Of a DNA stretch of 64,000 bases, positions 54,217-63,916 are shown piece by piece. Positions within the stretch are counted from its first letter, which is position 1, and each line of letters starts with the position of its first letter. The notes under the pieces are model-generated. The model searched no databases. It was not told the DNA's origin and saw only the letters and a program-made list of their open reading frames with translations. The DNA comes from Mesostigma viride (taxonomy: Eukaryota; Streptophyta; Mesostigmatophyceae; Mesostigmatales; Mesostigmataceae). The DNA is taken from the NCBI GenBank assembly GCA_009746045.1, contig RPFO01000131.1, positions 1,419,283 through 1,483,282 on the forward strand. Reading direction: 5' to 3'. A program made the translations under genes and the position numbers.

Positions 54217-56031
54217 CTACTCATCAAAACGCCTCCTCCGCTTGGGGGGAGGTGGCTTGCCCACAGGGTCGGGCGTGTGTGCCTTGACAATCTTCTTCCA
54301 CCGCTCCTTGTCCTGCATGGCAGTCCAAAGACGGGAGAGAGAGTGGATGCGGTACTCAAACTGGGCTGGGACCACTAGGTCGTCCAGCAACATCTGGGTA
54401 TAGGTCATGGCATGTTTCCCTACCTTTTTAGGAATGTTCTTGGGGCCAGGCCAGGTCAAAATGTGCCGCCCCGGTTGGCCGAGCCGCTGGGGACCGGCCA
54501 GACCAAGGGCGGTGTCGACCTGGCTGGTGCGAGCAAGATGTCCTACAAATGCTATCCTACGCTGTCTAATCTCGTCCGAAATACGCGGCATACCGTGATA
54601 CAAAGACTCTAAGGACCTACGCTGAGAAAACCCGACATTCAGGACCTGTCGGAGCATCCGGGTTACCGTGCCGTCTAGCTTGGCTGCCAGTGTTGCCGTG
54701 AGTGTCCATGCCTCGGCGCCATACGTGAGCACCGTGAGGACGAGGACCTTGAAGAGCATGCGCTTGCGGTGCTCGTCCAGGCCCTTGGAGCGCCAGTAGG
54801 TGTTGAGCGAACGGAGCTTGGCCCAGGAAAGGCCGATGCGGGTGTCCACATCGTCGGCAGTGTCCGGAAGCCAACTCCCCAACAGCTTGAAGCGGTCGCG
54901 GAGTGGGACCTCCGTCCCGTCTAGCAGGCGCGGCAGCGGTGGGCGACTGGAGGCCCCAATCACCATCGCCTCAGTTTTGACACTAATCTCCAACCCCACC
55001 GCCCTCGCCTCCAGGCCCAGACAGTCCAGCCAGGTCTGAATGTGCTCGGGGCGCGCGATGAGGGTGGTGTCGTCCGCGTAAATCAGGTCAGCCAGGCGGT
55101 AACCCGTGCTAACCCCGCCGTGCCCACGCTCGTTAAGGATGTCCAAGCCTGGCTCGAACCCCTTAAGAGCAGTAAAGCGCGCACGTGCCTGGCGCATGAC
55201 GTGGTCCACGACAATAATGAACAGGTATGGAGACAGGACACAACCTTGCCACACCCCGTGGTGAAGGGGGAATGGTGGGGTGGTGCCTTCCGCAGTCCGC
55301 ACTACTGCCTGTGAGCCCTCATACAGTCGGCGAATGGCAGCAATAAACGCTGGTGGCACGCGGTCCAGAGCTAGGATGGCCCAAAGAGCCTCCCAGAGGA
55401 CCGTGTCAAAGGCCTTGATATAGTCAACAAAAATGAGGACCAGCGGCAAACTGTCAGGGGGAAGGCGACGCACCTCCTCCATCAACCGGCGCGCGACAAA
55501 CACAGCCATGACAGTGTTACGACCACTACGGAAACCCATCTGAGACTCACCCAGGTGTGGGTCCAGCGCGGCGCGGAGCCTGTGCAGCATCATGCGCATG
55601 AAGACCTTCAGCGCGGCGCTCTGGAGGCAGACACCCCGGTAGTTACCGGGGTCAGCAGCAGAGCCCTTCTTGTACAGCATGACGCGGATGGCCGTCTGCC
55701 ACTCAGCAGGCGGAGGCTCGTCAGAGAGCAGGACACGGTTGCAGAACGCCAGCAGAAGATCCCTAACCGCCAGATCAGGGGTCTTCAGCAGCTCAGCAGA
55801 AAGGTGGTCGGCCCCGACCGCCGCATCGTACCGCAGGCGAGCAAGGGCGCCGTCCAATTCCTCCAAAGTGAAGGGGTGGACGACGTCGTTGGTGGCAAGG
55901 CAGCCCTCCTTCAAGGCGGGGACTTGGTAGTCCGCGGCCGAGGAGGGGGCGCTGGCGGCGGCGGGGGTCCGGCGACCCCGAGGCGGGCGGCCGTCTCGGG
56001 GTGAAGCGGCGGGGGGGGGCGCGAGCCCCAC
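54217..56031 (-). CDS. LINE-2 ORF2 reverse transcriptase part
   Basis: A 604-residue frame. RT blocks: IRVMLYKKG, NYRGVCLQSAALKVFMR, GFRSGRNTVMAVFVARRL, FVDYIKAFDTVLW, GVWQGCVLSPYLF and the catalytic YADD in LADLIYADDTTLIARP. A thumb and C-terminal region (LFKVLVLTVLTYGAEAWTLT, RISDEIRQRRIAFVGHLA) and a basic proline-rich end (PPPPKRRRRFDE) follow. It reverse-transcribes the element RNA at the nicked target. It overlaps the endonuclease frame by 239 bases in a +1 relation; the change is probably at the homopolymer near 56011-56019, so in a healthy copy both form one protein. Confidence 0.92.
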   Translation of the reverse strand: MGLAPPPAASPRDGRPPRGRRTPAAASAPSSAADYQVPALKEGCLATNDVVHPFTLEELDGALARLRYDAAVGADHLSAELLKTPDLAVRDLLLAFCNRVLLSDEPPPAEWQTAIRVMLYKKGSAADPGNYRGVCLQSAALKVFMRMMLHRLRAALDPHLGESQMGFRSGRNTVMAVFVARRLMEEVRRLPPDSLPLVLIFVDYIKAFDTVLWEALWAILALDRVPPAFIAAIRRLYEGSQAVVRTAEGTTPPFPLHHGVWQGCVLSPYLFIIVVDHVMRQARARFTALKGFEPGLDILNERGHGGVSTGYRLADLIYADDTTLIARPEHIQTWLDCLGLEARAVGLEISVKTEAMVIGASSRPPLPRLLDGTEVPLRDRFKLLGSWLPDTADDVDTRIGLSWAKLRSLNTYWRSKGLDEHRKRMLFKVLVLTVLTYGAEAWTLTATLAAKLDGTVTRMLRQVLNVGFSQRRSLESLYHGMPRISDEIRQRRIAFVGHLARTSQVDTALGLAGPQRLGQPGRHILTWPGPKNIPKKVGKHAMTYTQMLLDDLVVPAQFEYRIHSLSRLWTAMQDKERWKKIVKAHTPDPVGKPPPPKRRRRFDE

Positions 56032-57685
56032 CGGTCAAGGAAACATTGTGGGCCAACCAGCGGTCAAGGCTTACCGGCGCCGTGCCGTCCCCCGTGTGCT
56101 CCACCGGGGTGCGCTGCCGCCGGCCGCCGAGCCGGTCGAGGTGGTACCACATGTCCTTGCCCTGGTTGCGAGCCTGGCAGGCCTTGGCATCCGCGATGCA
56201 CTGGGCCGCCTCCGCGTCCTGAGCATGCTCGTAGGCCTCCACAAGGGCGGCCTTGAGCAATGGTTTCTGCAGCGGGTCCCGGTTACGCTTGAGGCGGTGC
56301 CGGGCGGCCAAGACCTTGGGGTCCTGGCGGTAGAGCGGGCCGGGGCGGCGGCGGGGCATGACCGGCAGGTGCCGGGCCGCCAGCAACGGGGCACGGGCCG
56401 CAAAGCCCGCAAAAATGGCTGCGTTGGGGGCACCCTTGTCCAGCTCGTCGACGTCCGCCCGGGCGTCCAGTGCCGACAGGTACTTCCGTCGGCACCAGTT
56501 CCGCTCGTGCTCGGCGTCCGTCCAGTCCTCAGGATCTCCCTTGACCGGACGTAGAGCAGACCAGTCAGGGCGGACCACTGGGGCGCGGCGCGCGGGGACG
56601 TGGAACCGGAGCCGAAGGGTCGCGCGCACCAACCGGTGGTCAGAGCACACCGTGGGCGTGTCAAACACTCGGGTGTCCAGAACCGAGGTACACCTGGGCT
56701 GCCGTACCACCACGTAGTCCAGACAGGCCTGACGGCCGTTAGGGCCACGAAAAGTGACCAAGTCCTGGGAGGGACGTTGGAAGTGGCAGTTGACAGCAAC
56801 CATCCCGCTATCCCGCAAAAAGGCAGAAAACAGGGGAGTGTTGTCATTAGCAGCAGTGTCAGCAGGCGCAAAGCGACTGCCAGCAGTACCCACGGGGAGC
56901 GTGGCATTGGCGTCTAGCAGCATAACCAAAAAGTGGCGGGCCGGGGTGGCCCCCTCAAGGCTATGCAAGTCCTCGAAGAACTTCTGGCGTTCCAACGCAG
57001 GTAGACCACTATGGGGTGCGTAGCCCACCCCCACCGTGAGGTGGTGTTTAGACCGCCCCTCGACGGAGGTGAAGTGTGCTACCATAAGGCGTGGCGTTAG
57101 AAACTTAAGCGTGCTGAGGCTAGCAACTGCCAGCGGCGAACACAAAAGACCAACACCACCTTGGCCAGACGTACCGCTGCCAGCGAAGAAAAACCGCCAG
57201 CCACCCGCCAAGCGATCAGTGCTCACCATGCCAAGTGGCACCGTGCGGCGGTGTTCCTGGACGCCTAATATAGACACACGATGCTCAATGCAGAATGCGA
57301 CTAGCTCCTCTACCCGGCAGCTATGGTCGTCATCTAGCAATGTGCGGGTGTTAAAAGTGGCAAGGGCCAAGGATGCCTGCTGGCCCACCAGGGGAGGACG
57401 ACGATGGGTGATGGGGGTGGGTGCGGCGGGGGGTGGAGGTGGGGGTGAAACGGAGGGGGGAAGGGAAGCGGTAGAAATAGTGCTTTTCATCGCATTTATT
57501 TTGTCCTGCAAGCGTAGGATGCGAGCCTGCCGCCTGCTCTGGGTATTCGGGGATGCTTGCGCAACGCAGAGGCGTAGGAAATCTAGCATGCGTTGGGTGT
57601 TGCTAATCTTGCTGCTGAGAGCTGTCGTTCTGGCCCGAGATACCGGCACCACCATGTGTCTCAGTCGACTGTTAGGTCGATGCAT
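55793..57685 (-). CDS. LINE-2 ORF2 endonuclease part
   Basis: A 630-residue frame from ATG 57685. APE-type endonuclease boxes: LALATFNTRTLL, ILGVQEHRR, FLVMLLDANATLP, ACLDYVVVRQ and CSDHRLVRATLRL. The domain nicks target DNA for target-primed integration. After the endonuclease a basic linker (HRLKRNRDPLQKPLLKAAL) leads toward the RT; the true continuation shifts frame near 56020, and the last ~75 codons of this frame are out-of-frame Arg/Pro-rich sequence. Confidence 0.9.
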   Translation of the reverse strand: MHRPNSRLRHMVVPVSRARTTALSSKISNTQRMLDFLRLCVAQASPNTQSRRQARILRLQDKINAMKSTISTASLPPSVSPPPPPPAAPTPITHRRPPLVGQQASLALATFNTRTLLDDDHSCRVEELVAFCIEHRVSILGVQEHRRTVPLGMVSTDRLAGGWRFFFAGSGTSGQGGVGLLCSPLAVASLSTLKFLTPRLMVAHFTSVEGRSKHHLTVGVGYAPHSGLPALERQKFFEDLHSLEGATPARHFLVMLLDANATLPVGTAGSRFAPADTAANDNTPLFSAFLRDSGMVAVNCHFQRPSQDLVTFRGPNGRQACLDYVVVRQPRCTSVLDTRVFDTPTVCSDHRLVRATLRLRFHVPARRAPVVRPDWSALRPVKGDPEDWTDAEHERNWCRRKYLSALDARADVDELDKGAPNAAIFAGFAARAPLLAARHLPVMPRRRPGPLYRQDPKVLAARHRLKRNRDPLQKPLLKAALVEAYEHAQDAEAAQCIADAKACQARNQGKDMWYHLDRLGGRRQRTPVEHTGDGTAPVSLDRWLAHNVSLTGGARAPPRRFTPRRPPASGSPDPRRRQRPLLGRGLPSPRLEGGLPCHQRRRPPLHFGGIGRRPCSPAVRCGGRGRPPFC

Positions 57686-57759
57686 GGTAGTGGAACGGGA
57701 CTATTTAGAGGCTGTCCCCGAAGCCTGTTAGCCGCGAGCCGACGAGGAAGGTTGTCTAC

Positions 57760-58321
57760 CTACTGTCTACCAACAGAGGCAGCACCCTTCTGGCTAGACG
57801 CCTGACGAGACTCCGCTCCGGGGGTGTTAAGCGGAACACCTGTAATCCTGTGCCCATCAAAGAATGCTGCAAAGGAGCCATCCTGAAGCAGACGCAACTT
57901 AATGCGCTTACCCTTGGTCTCTTGCTTCTTGGTCTCCTGGACGATGGTGCTGTTCCACACCGCGCTCCTCGCCTTCAGTTGAGCCGTCGTGTAGTCCTCG
58001 TCGAGGCTGAAGTCATCGCGTTGGAGCAGACGACGTGCTCCCAGCACGAGGCGTTTGTCGTGCATGGAGGCCATGGTGACGACGACCAGGCCCAGAGGGC
58101 CTGGCAGCCGAATGGCACGTTCAATGGCAACACGGTTCTGGAGCTGCAGCTTCCCCAGAAACGCTGGGCCGCGCAGCTCCTCGGCAAGTGAGTGTGCTGT
58201 CTCCTGTGCTGCCGCGCCTTTCTGGAAGCCTTTGATTACCATATTGCGTTGGCGTTGCTGCACTGCATTCTGGGTGACCGCAGCGGTAGCTGCAGACTTG
58301 GCCGCCTGTTGAACAATGGTG
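57760..58321 (-). pseudogene. LINE-2 ORF1, 5'-truncated
   Basis: The frame is open from the truncation point at 58321 with the first ATG at 58242 and stops at 57760. It has an L1-ORF1-like pattern: an RNA-binding middle (ERAIRLPGPLGLVVVTMAS, VLGARRLLQRDDFSLDEDYT) and a C-terminal strand region (IKLRLLQDGSFAAFFDGHRI). ORF1 proteins bind LINE RNA. The element's 5' end is missing, so the natural start is not seen. It ends 74 bases before ORF2. Confidence 0.75.
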
Positions 58322-58333
58322 GTATCATGGTAT

Positions 58334-58640
58334 GCCTCGATTGTATTTCGGACGAGGCATACCACGGGCCAAGGCTGGGCCCCCTCCAGTGGTCCTCACC
58401 TTGAGCAACATCACAGCCCGAGTTCGGTTCCTCTCTCGCCGCAAGAAGCTGGTGGACACCTCCTGGTCGCTTCACGACGACCTGACGCCAGCCCAGCAGC
58501 AGCAACGCCGCGATCAGTGGCCCAACTACATCCGCCACAAGACCAACCCCGAGAAGCCCCAAGTGTACTGGCGGGGCGGGGACCTTTATGTCAACAAGAA
58601 ACTGTGGAAGCCCCCCCGGGCTTCCCCGGGATAGAGCACT
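58334..58640 (+). pseudogene. ORF1 C-terminal fragment of another LINE
   Basis: The plus-strand frame reads VVLTLSNITARVRFLSRRKK, LHDDLTPAQQQQRRDQWPNY and VYWRGGDLYVNKKLW, the same domain as the LINE-2 ORF1 C-terminus but diverged. LINE-2 inserted into this older copy, leaving the 12-bp duplication. The N-terminal side lies left of 54074, where no clear ORF1 sequence remains. Confidence 0.65.
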
Positions 58641-58851
58641 CCAGCTAGTTGTCTAGATGGGGGCAATCGATGATGGGATAGCTTAGGGCCTTAGGCATTA
58701 ACTGATCAAGCACTTGAAACGATAATAGCGCACAGCGTTATAGTACCTTCAATAATTAGCTCTGGCACCTTGTGGCCATCAGCTTGCGCCTTAATTAGCC
58801 GACGTCTTGAGCCCACCTCACATTTGTAGCATAAACTATGCGTCAGCCTAC
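58641..58851. other. Possible 3' remnant of the older LINE, not recognised
   Basis: No frame of note and no match to the other LINE 3' ends in the window. Confidence 0.35.
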
Positions 58852-59085
58852 CTATGGTATTGCACTAGTTGTATTGCACCCACAGTGTTGCGCCGGCCCC
58901 GGCATGATATGCACCATGCCGTGGAGAGAGCGCTCTGTGGCCTGCCCACCTGCGGCAGTGAAAGAAGCTAGCTAGGGCGCCCTCCCCGCTCCTCGCTGTG
59001 TATATAGGGTTGAAGGTTCCTTTACTCTGTATTGGCACCCACGTGACGCAGTCACGTGCTTATTACTTTATTAATTAATTAATTC
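58852..59085 (+). repeat. SINE-like family B, copy 2
   Basis: Matches 36969-37193, with the same hairpin CACGTGAC-GCA-GTCACGTG and a TTAATTAATTAA tail that ends where a LINE-2 fragment begins. Confidence 0.75.
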
Positions 59086-59088
59086 GGA

Positions 59089-59592
59089 CGAGATTAGGCA
59101 GCGTAGGATAGCATTTGTAGGACACCTTGCTCGCACCAGCCAGGTCGACACCGCCCTTGGTCTGGCCGGCCCCCAGCGGCTTGGCCAGCCAGGGCGACAC
59201 ATTCTGACCTGGCCTGGCCCCAAGGGCATTCCCAAAGGGTAGGGAAACCTGTCACGAACTACATCCAGATGTTGCTGGACGACCTAGTGGTCCCAGCCCA
59301 GTTTGAACACCGCATCCACTCTCTCTCCCGTCTTTGGACTGCCATGCAGGACAAGACGCGGTGGCAGAAGATTGTCAAGGCTCACACGCCCGACCCTGTG
59401 GGCAAGCCCCCCCCCCCCAAGAGGAGGAGGCGTTTTGATGAGTAGTGTAGTTAGGATTTTCTAGACTAGATAGCTTAGAGTTAGGTTAGTTCGATTACGC
59501 GGCTTCCTCCACTCCACCCATCCATCATGGAATATGTGCTACATGATCTCCCAACGGAGGCATGTTATAATTTAATTTTAATTTAATTTAAT
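59089..59592 (+). mobile_element. 5'-truncated LINE-2 3' fragment
   Basis: Plus-oriented, matching the last ~400 bases of ORF2 and the 3' UTR of LINE-2, with hairpin CTCCCAACGGAG and an (ATTTA)n-type tail. A small deletion near 59235 breaks the frame. The C-terminal basic end (CCCCAAGAGGAGGAGGCG) and stop TAG are kept. Confidence 0.85.
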
Positions 59593-59708
59593 GGTGCTAG
59601 GTAGCCACTACAGCGTGGAACATAACTTGACACCTAACGACAGGGACTGCATGATAGGGTTTCACACACTGGGTATGACACCAACACATGGGCTACGCAT
59701 GCATGCAA

Positions 59709-59938
59709 GTACATTCTGATCAGGCACTCCGCAAAGGTGAAAACCATTTGCGTTCAGTGCCGAGCCGCGGAAAACGCGGAAAAACGCGATCTGCAAATGA
59801 ATCCGACCGGAATCGAACTGGGGAGCTCTCGCACCAACTTTCGCTGACTATAGGACGGACGTCTCCGGTTACCATGGCATCGCCAACTTACACCTACAGT
59901 CATCCGCAAAAGTTCTCCTTTCCGGGGAGTGATGCAAG
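59709..59938 (-). repeat. tRNA-related SINE family S, copy 3
   Basis: Reverse complement of 53422-53647 with few differences; the B-box-like GTTCGATTCCGG is retained. Ends GATCAGAATGTAC on its own strand. Confidence 0.7.
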
Positions 59939-60390
59939 CCTTTCGGATTCGGTACTAGATAAATCACTCGAGATCTGTGTGTAGGAGTACTACACACGTG
60001 TCTGGACACGCAAGTACATACTTATTAAGTTCACCAACATGTGCAGGGATGCTAACTCTATGCATCCCAGTGTTGCCATGACCGCCTGATGCCAAGGACC
60101 CACTCATGAGGCCCATCGGCCCGTGAATCGTATCCCACCATGCGTGCCACCAAAGTAATTCCCAATCTTGGCAAGTCAGTACACGTGCAAGCCATCAAGA
60201 CTGACATGTTTCTTGGGGATGCACGACCCATTAACAGCCCTGGTCATCCCTTGGGAATGCCGGGGAGCTTCGCACCTCGACTTTACAAGAGGAGGAACAT
60301 CCAAACAAAGGAGGTGCCTGGCAGGTGATGTATATACGCCACCCATGCGCAGCAGGCCACCAGAAACATGGATAGGCATTCGATGCAAGC
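59939..60390. other. Intergenic sequence, no gene recognised
   Basis: A 62-codon frame (60140-60328 +) has no domain. No repeat similarity. Confidence 0.4.
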
Positions 60391-60843
60391 AGGCGGGCGG
60401 GCGGGCGGGCGGGCGGGCGGGCGGGCGGAAAGGCGGAAGGGCGGAAGGGCGGAAGGGCAGAAGGGCGGAAGGGTGGAAGGGCGGAAGGGCGGAAGGGCGG
60501 AAGGGCGGAAGGGCGGAAGGGCGGAAGGGCGGAAGGGCGGAAGGGCGGAAGGGCGGAAGGGCGGAAGGGCGGAAGGGCGGAAGGGCGGAAGGGCGGAAGG
60601 GCGGAAGGGCGGAAGGGCGGAAGGGCGGAAGGGCGGAAGGGCGGAAGGGCGGAAGGGCGGCGGCGGGGGCGGCGGGCGGGCGGGCGGCGGGCGGGCGGGC
60701 GGGCGGGCGGGGCGGGCGGGCGGGCGGGCGGGCGGGCGGGCGGCGGGCGGGCGGGCGGGCGGGCGGGCGGGCGGGCGGGCGGGCGGGCGGGCGGCGGGGG
60801 CGGGCGGGCGGGCGGGCGGGCGGGCGGGCGGGCGAGCGGGCAG
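60391..60843. repeat. (GGGC)n and (GCGGAAGG)n tract
   Basis: (GGGC)n at 60391-60427, about 28 units of the 8-bp GCGGAAGG at 60428-60655, then (GGGC)n with occasional GGC slips to 60840. One strand is strongly G-rich, which favours G-quadruplex formation. Frames of Gly-Arg-Ala or Pro-Ala-Arg are artefacts. Confidence 0.97.
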
Positions 60844-61732
60844 GCAAGTGTGAGTGTGTTCGTTAGAACAGCCAAACCATGGAGCACGGCAGCAGGTGGT
60901 GCAAGAGGTGGGAATATGCAGCGCTTGCACACGCGGGAGTATCATGTAGCTGGCCCAGGAGTGTGCTCTACCAACCTGTGAAGACAAAAAATCTGATGCT
61001 AGGTGAGCAAGCCCAGCGTCTGGCTGGTATGTGGGGCTCCCACGTTTTCTGAAACTACATTTGTATCTGAAACTCTGATGCACAGTTGCGGGCTACCGAG
61101 GATGTCAGCGCGCTGTGTTCACTTGGCATGTGCGCCCTGGCTGAGCGACATGCAGGGGCATCCATGAGCATGTTCTACTGTCGTGCCACGCCAACACCAT
61201 CACTATTACTTTAGGATGCTGCCAGCATGGCCAACGGTCCTGCGTCTGCTGATATCTGCCCCGGACAGGTGCGGGCCATGCAGAGTCTTATAGGGCATGC
61301 AGCTACGTGGTGTGTTCCAGGAGTAGCTAGGGAGACAATCATGCCACATTATTTTAACAGCATGGAGAGATGTTTCAATCAATCCTGGATACTTCCATGT
61401 AACTCATCAAAATAATGCAGGGAAAGGCGACGGACAGAAGAAACATGGAAGGACGTAGACAAAAATATTTATTGAGAAAGCTACGTTTAAAAAAGTGGCA
61501 GAGGCAACCAAACAACGCGATAGACAAGACCCGTAGACATGTATGTGAGCGTAGAGATGGCACCCTATCCCCATGCGTGGAGGGCGAAGGGAAAACGTGA
61601 AGTATGGGTTTTTAGAGCGCATGGCCCGGCTATCCACCTTTTAGCAATGGACACAGATTATCTCATGACAAGTGGGGAGCGTAATTAGTGAGACAAGAAG
61701 CACAGGCTTGGGGTGGGCACACGTGGCTAGAG
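60844..61732. other. Sequence downstream of the ERG28-like gene
   Basis: No convincing ORF. TTTATT at 61468-61473 reads AATAAA on the minus strand and could be the ERG28 polyadenylation signal, 260 bases past its stop. Confidence 0.4.
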
Positions 61733-62289
61733 CTAGGGGTAGGATGACTTACTTGCCACGATTGCTGGTGACAGGAAGGTCTTCAGGGTCATGGTCTTGT
61801 ACACCAGGAACTCGAGAAGGAAATGTACCAGGGCGGCAACGAAAGAGAACATGGTGACCTTGTAAACGCCTCCAGCGACGTTCTCGTACACGGTATATAG
61901 GCATAACACGCACGTGACCATCGTCCACGTCGCGAAGGTTCTGGCATGAACGTCGGTGACTGCTAACAATCGCCGCAAAAGCGACGCGGGCGACAACGAG
62001 AAGGGATAAGGCAGAAGCATTATGTCAGGCTTGTTGAAGGCCAATTAAAGATCAGGACCAATAAAACATGAACGAGTATACATGAGAACAAAAGCTAATT
62101 TTGCAATGCAGTGCAACGAATATCCCATCCAGACAAAATGTTTAAGCAGAGCAGTTTTATATTACCTGGTGCACTTGGGTACACCTTAGTTTTTATGACG
62201 CTAGGCTTAACATATCCAAAATAAACTGAGACAAGCCGCATCGAAGCCACCAATACAAGCCACGCTCGCAGGTAAATGCCGAGTTCCAT
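61733..62289 (-). CDS. ERG28: ERG28-like sterol biosynthesis scaffold protein, spliced
   Basis: Exon 1 runs from ATG 62289 to 62166 (MELGIYLRAWLVLVASMRLV, then a Tyr-Pro-Ser-Ala-Pro end). A 206-base GTAATA...TTAGCAG intron (61960-62165) in phase 1 follows, and exon 2 is 61959-61733 (VTDVHARTFATWTMVTCVL, VYKVTMFSFVAALVHFLLEF, TFLSPAIVAS). The ~116-residue product has the family's R-T-F-x-T-W-T motif, the H-F-x-x-E-x-L-V segment and four hydrophobic membrane spans. ERG28 tethers the C-4 demethylation enzymes in the endoplasmic reticulum membrane in fungi and plants. Length is near the family norm (about 120-150). A GTAAGT near the end could splice to another last exon. Confidence 0.85.
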
Positions 62290-62537
62290 GGTGCAAAAGT
62301 ATGACGTATGGCGTATGACGTATGACAAGGTCAAGGTGTAGCGCAAGGACTCCTTATTTTATATTCAGCTTAGTTCTAGTGAGCAGTCGCGAACAGCAAG
62401 ACACATTTATTCTTGTCTAGATATTGATCGTCGGAGTTGATCAAACGCAACGCAACGTTATTATCAACCAGAAATCAGAAAATTAATGAGAAATGTGACG
62501 AATCCAGAATCCGGGGAAATGGATCCGGGGAAGCCAC
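62290..62537 (-). promoter_or_regulatory. Upstream region of the ERG28-like gene
   Basis: The 248 bases between the start codon and the mariner-like element should contain the promoter or part of it. GGCGTATGACGTATGAC (a repeated TATGACG, 62304-62326) lies just upstream and could be a regulatory site. The element boundary is 249 bases from the ATG. Confidence 0.4.
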
Positions 62538-62539
62538 TA

Positions 62540-63694
62540 CAGTCATTCCCGCGTTAAGTTACGATCGCCGCCACAATCTGGGCGTCGCGACTTAACGCGG
62601 GAAAGTAACTTAACGCGGGTAGGTAACCTTAGCGGTAGACTTAGGCTAGCAGCCCAACCCCCCCTCCTGTGACGGACTTATACCGTACGGTATACGGCAA
62701 TCGACTGCTCTCATCAAGCCCGGTCCTGCAGCATCGAGGTCGACTTGCCGCCGCAAGTCCATACCTATTTGGTTATCCGGCCATATTTGGTTACACCGTC
62801 CGCATTGGAAGTTTGTTATTATGGGTCAATTTTTGCCGTATTTGCATTACGAATAACCCTGGATTGTTTGTTGGGGAGCCAGTTAGAGTCCCGGGTTTTT
62901 ATTATTTAATTAAAACCTTTTGTTTGTTTGTTTGTCCTGCAGCCGTTCAAGGCACGTGGGTACTTATTTAATTAAATTTCTTTTGTTTGTTTGGTAGATA
63001 TGGTACACGCCGTCCCCAACCCGGCCCGGCGGCCCCCCTTTCGGCGGCCACAGGCTATAGTCACTACAGGCTGTAGTCAGTGGAGGTCTCAGGTCAGTGA
63101 TACCCTATTTAATTGCTCAAGGCCCATAAGTATCGCACATGAGTAGTACATCTTACATGTACATCTGTAGACACGCTCAGGCCTCAGCCTCTACAGAGTA
63201 CCGACCGACGTGCCCTGCCGAGGCAGTAGAGCGTGGATTGCTGGATGCAAAAGCGGTTCACTTGGTTCGCGCCTCACCCCGCGCTCGGCCTGAGTCTCGC
63301 GGTTTTTTTTCGATTTTCACGATATTTCATGTTCCCCGCCTGTCCAAGGTATTTTCGAAGGTTTTATGTACTTTTATATAATATAAAGTGTTTGTTTGTT
63401 TTCTCACAGGGCGACGACCCCGTGCCCACATGAGTTAATTAATTAATTTTGTTTGTTTGTTTGTTGAGTCCAGTCCTCAGCCCCCGGAGTTAATTAATTA
63501 ATTTTCTTTTGTTTTTTTTATGGTTTTCAGCCAGAACATTTTCCAGAAGCTAATTATTTAGTTAGAACTTCCAATGCGGACGGTGTATCCGGCGGGAAAT
63601 GTGGGCGCTGAGGTTTACGTCGCCAAAAACTTGGCGTCGTAACTTAACGCGGGAACGTAACCTTAAGAATCGTAACTTGACGCGGGAATGACTG
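62540..63694. mobile_element. Non-autonomous Tc1/mariner-like foldback element (TA target)
   Basis: Flanked by TA (62538-62539 and 63695-63696). Ends match over 26 bp with one mismatch and start CAGTCATTCCCGCG. Subterminal regions hold several further copies of CGCGTTAAGTTAC in both orientations. A second nested inverted pair (ACCGTCCGCATTGGAAGTT at 62796-62814 and its complement at 63567-63585) lies inside. CAGT ends and TA duplication fit Tc1/mariner, perhaps pogo-like. (TTTG)n and TTAATTAA runs occur inside. No transposase ORF is present. Confidence 0.82.
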
Positions 63695-63696
63695 TA

Positions 63697-63752
63697 CATA
63701 TCAAGGAGACAACCAACGCAGGCCAGAAATCGGGAGAATCCGGACCATGGTA
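63697..63752 (-). repeat. 3' terminal fragment of repeat family X
   Basis: ATCAAGGAGACAACCAACGC and GGAGAATCCGGACCATGGTA are the reverse of the family X 3' part. It abuts the mariner-like element's TA. A C12 run and CACACAC follow at 63760-63777. Confidence 0.75.
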
Positions 63753-63847
63753 CATATGTACCCCCCCCCCCACACACGTTTAAGATTGGGGTCCGACCAA
63801 TCCAGGGCTCACCTACTGACGATCTTAACCCTTAAAGTGAACTTTCC

Positions 63848-63916
63848 GTTAGAGTGGCGCCAGTCAAACTGAACTTTCCGTTTTCGTGGCGCCAGTTGAA
63901 CTGGCGCCACTCTAAC
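63848..63916. repeat. Palindromic GGCGCC repeat
   Basis: Arms GTTAGAGTGGCGCCAGT (63848-63864) and its exact complement (63900-63916) enclose 35 bases that include a second palindrome, TGGCGCCAGTT-G-AACTGGCGCCA, so alternative hairpins can form. Possibly the end of a MITE that continues past the window. Confidence 0.7.

Larger units (their letters stand above)
54087..58321 (-). mobile_element. LINE-2, nearly intact, 5'-truncated, with 12-bp target duplication
   Basis: GTATCATGGTAT flanks the element on the left (54075-54086) and right (58322-58333). The 3' end (minus sense) is CTCCCCACGGAGGCATG then TTATAATTTAATTTAAT. From the 5' side: ORF1 remainder (57760-58321), ORF2 endonuclease (55793-57685), RT (54217-56031). 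ORF2 is whole except for a frame change at a C9 run (56011-56019). Endonuclease type and RT blocks suggest an RTE/L1-like clade; I cannot fix the clade. Confidence 0.92.

Noticed and set aside
55554-56004. Plus-strand ORFs across LINE-2 ORF2
   Set aside because: Antisense shadows in a GC-rich coding region, without domains.
60168-61083. Gly-Arg-Ala and Pro-Ala-Arg proteins of 160-266 residues
   Set aside because: Artefacts of the GGGC/GCGGAAGG tract.
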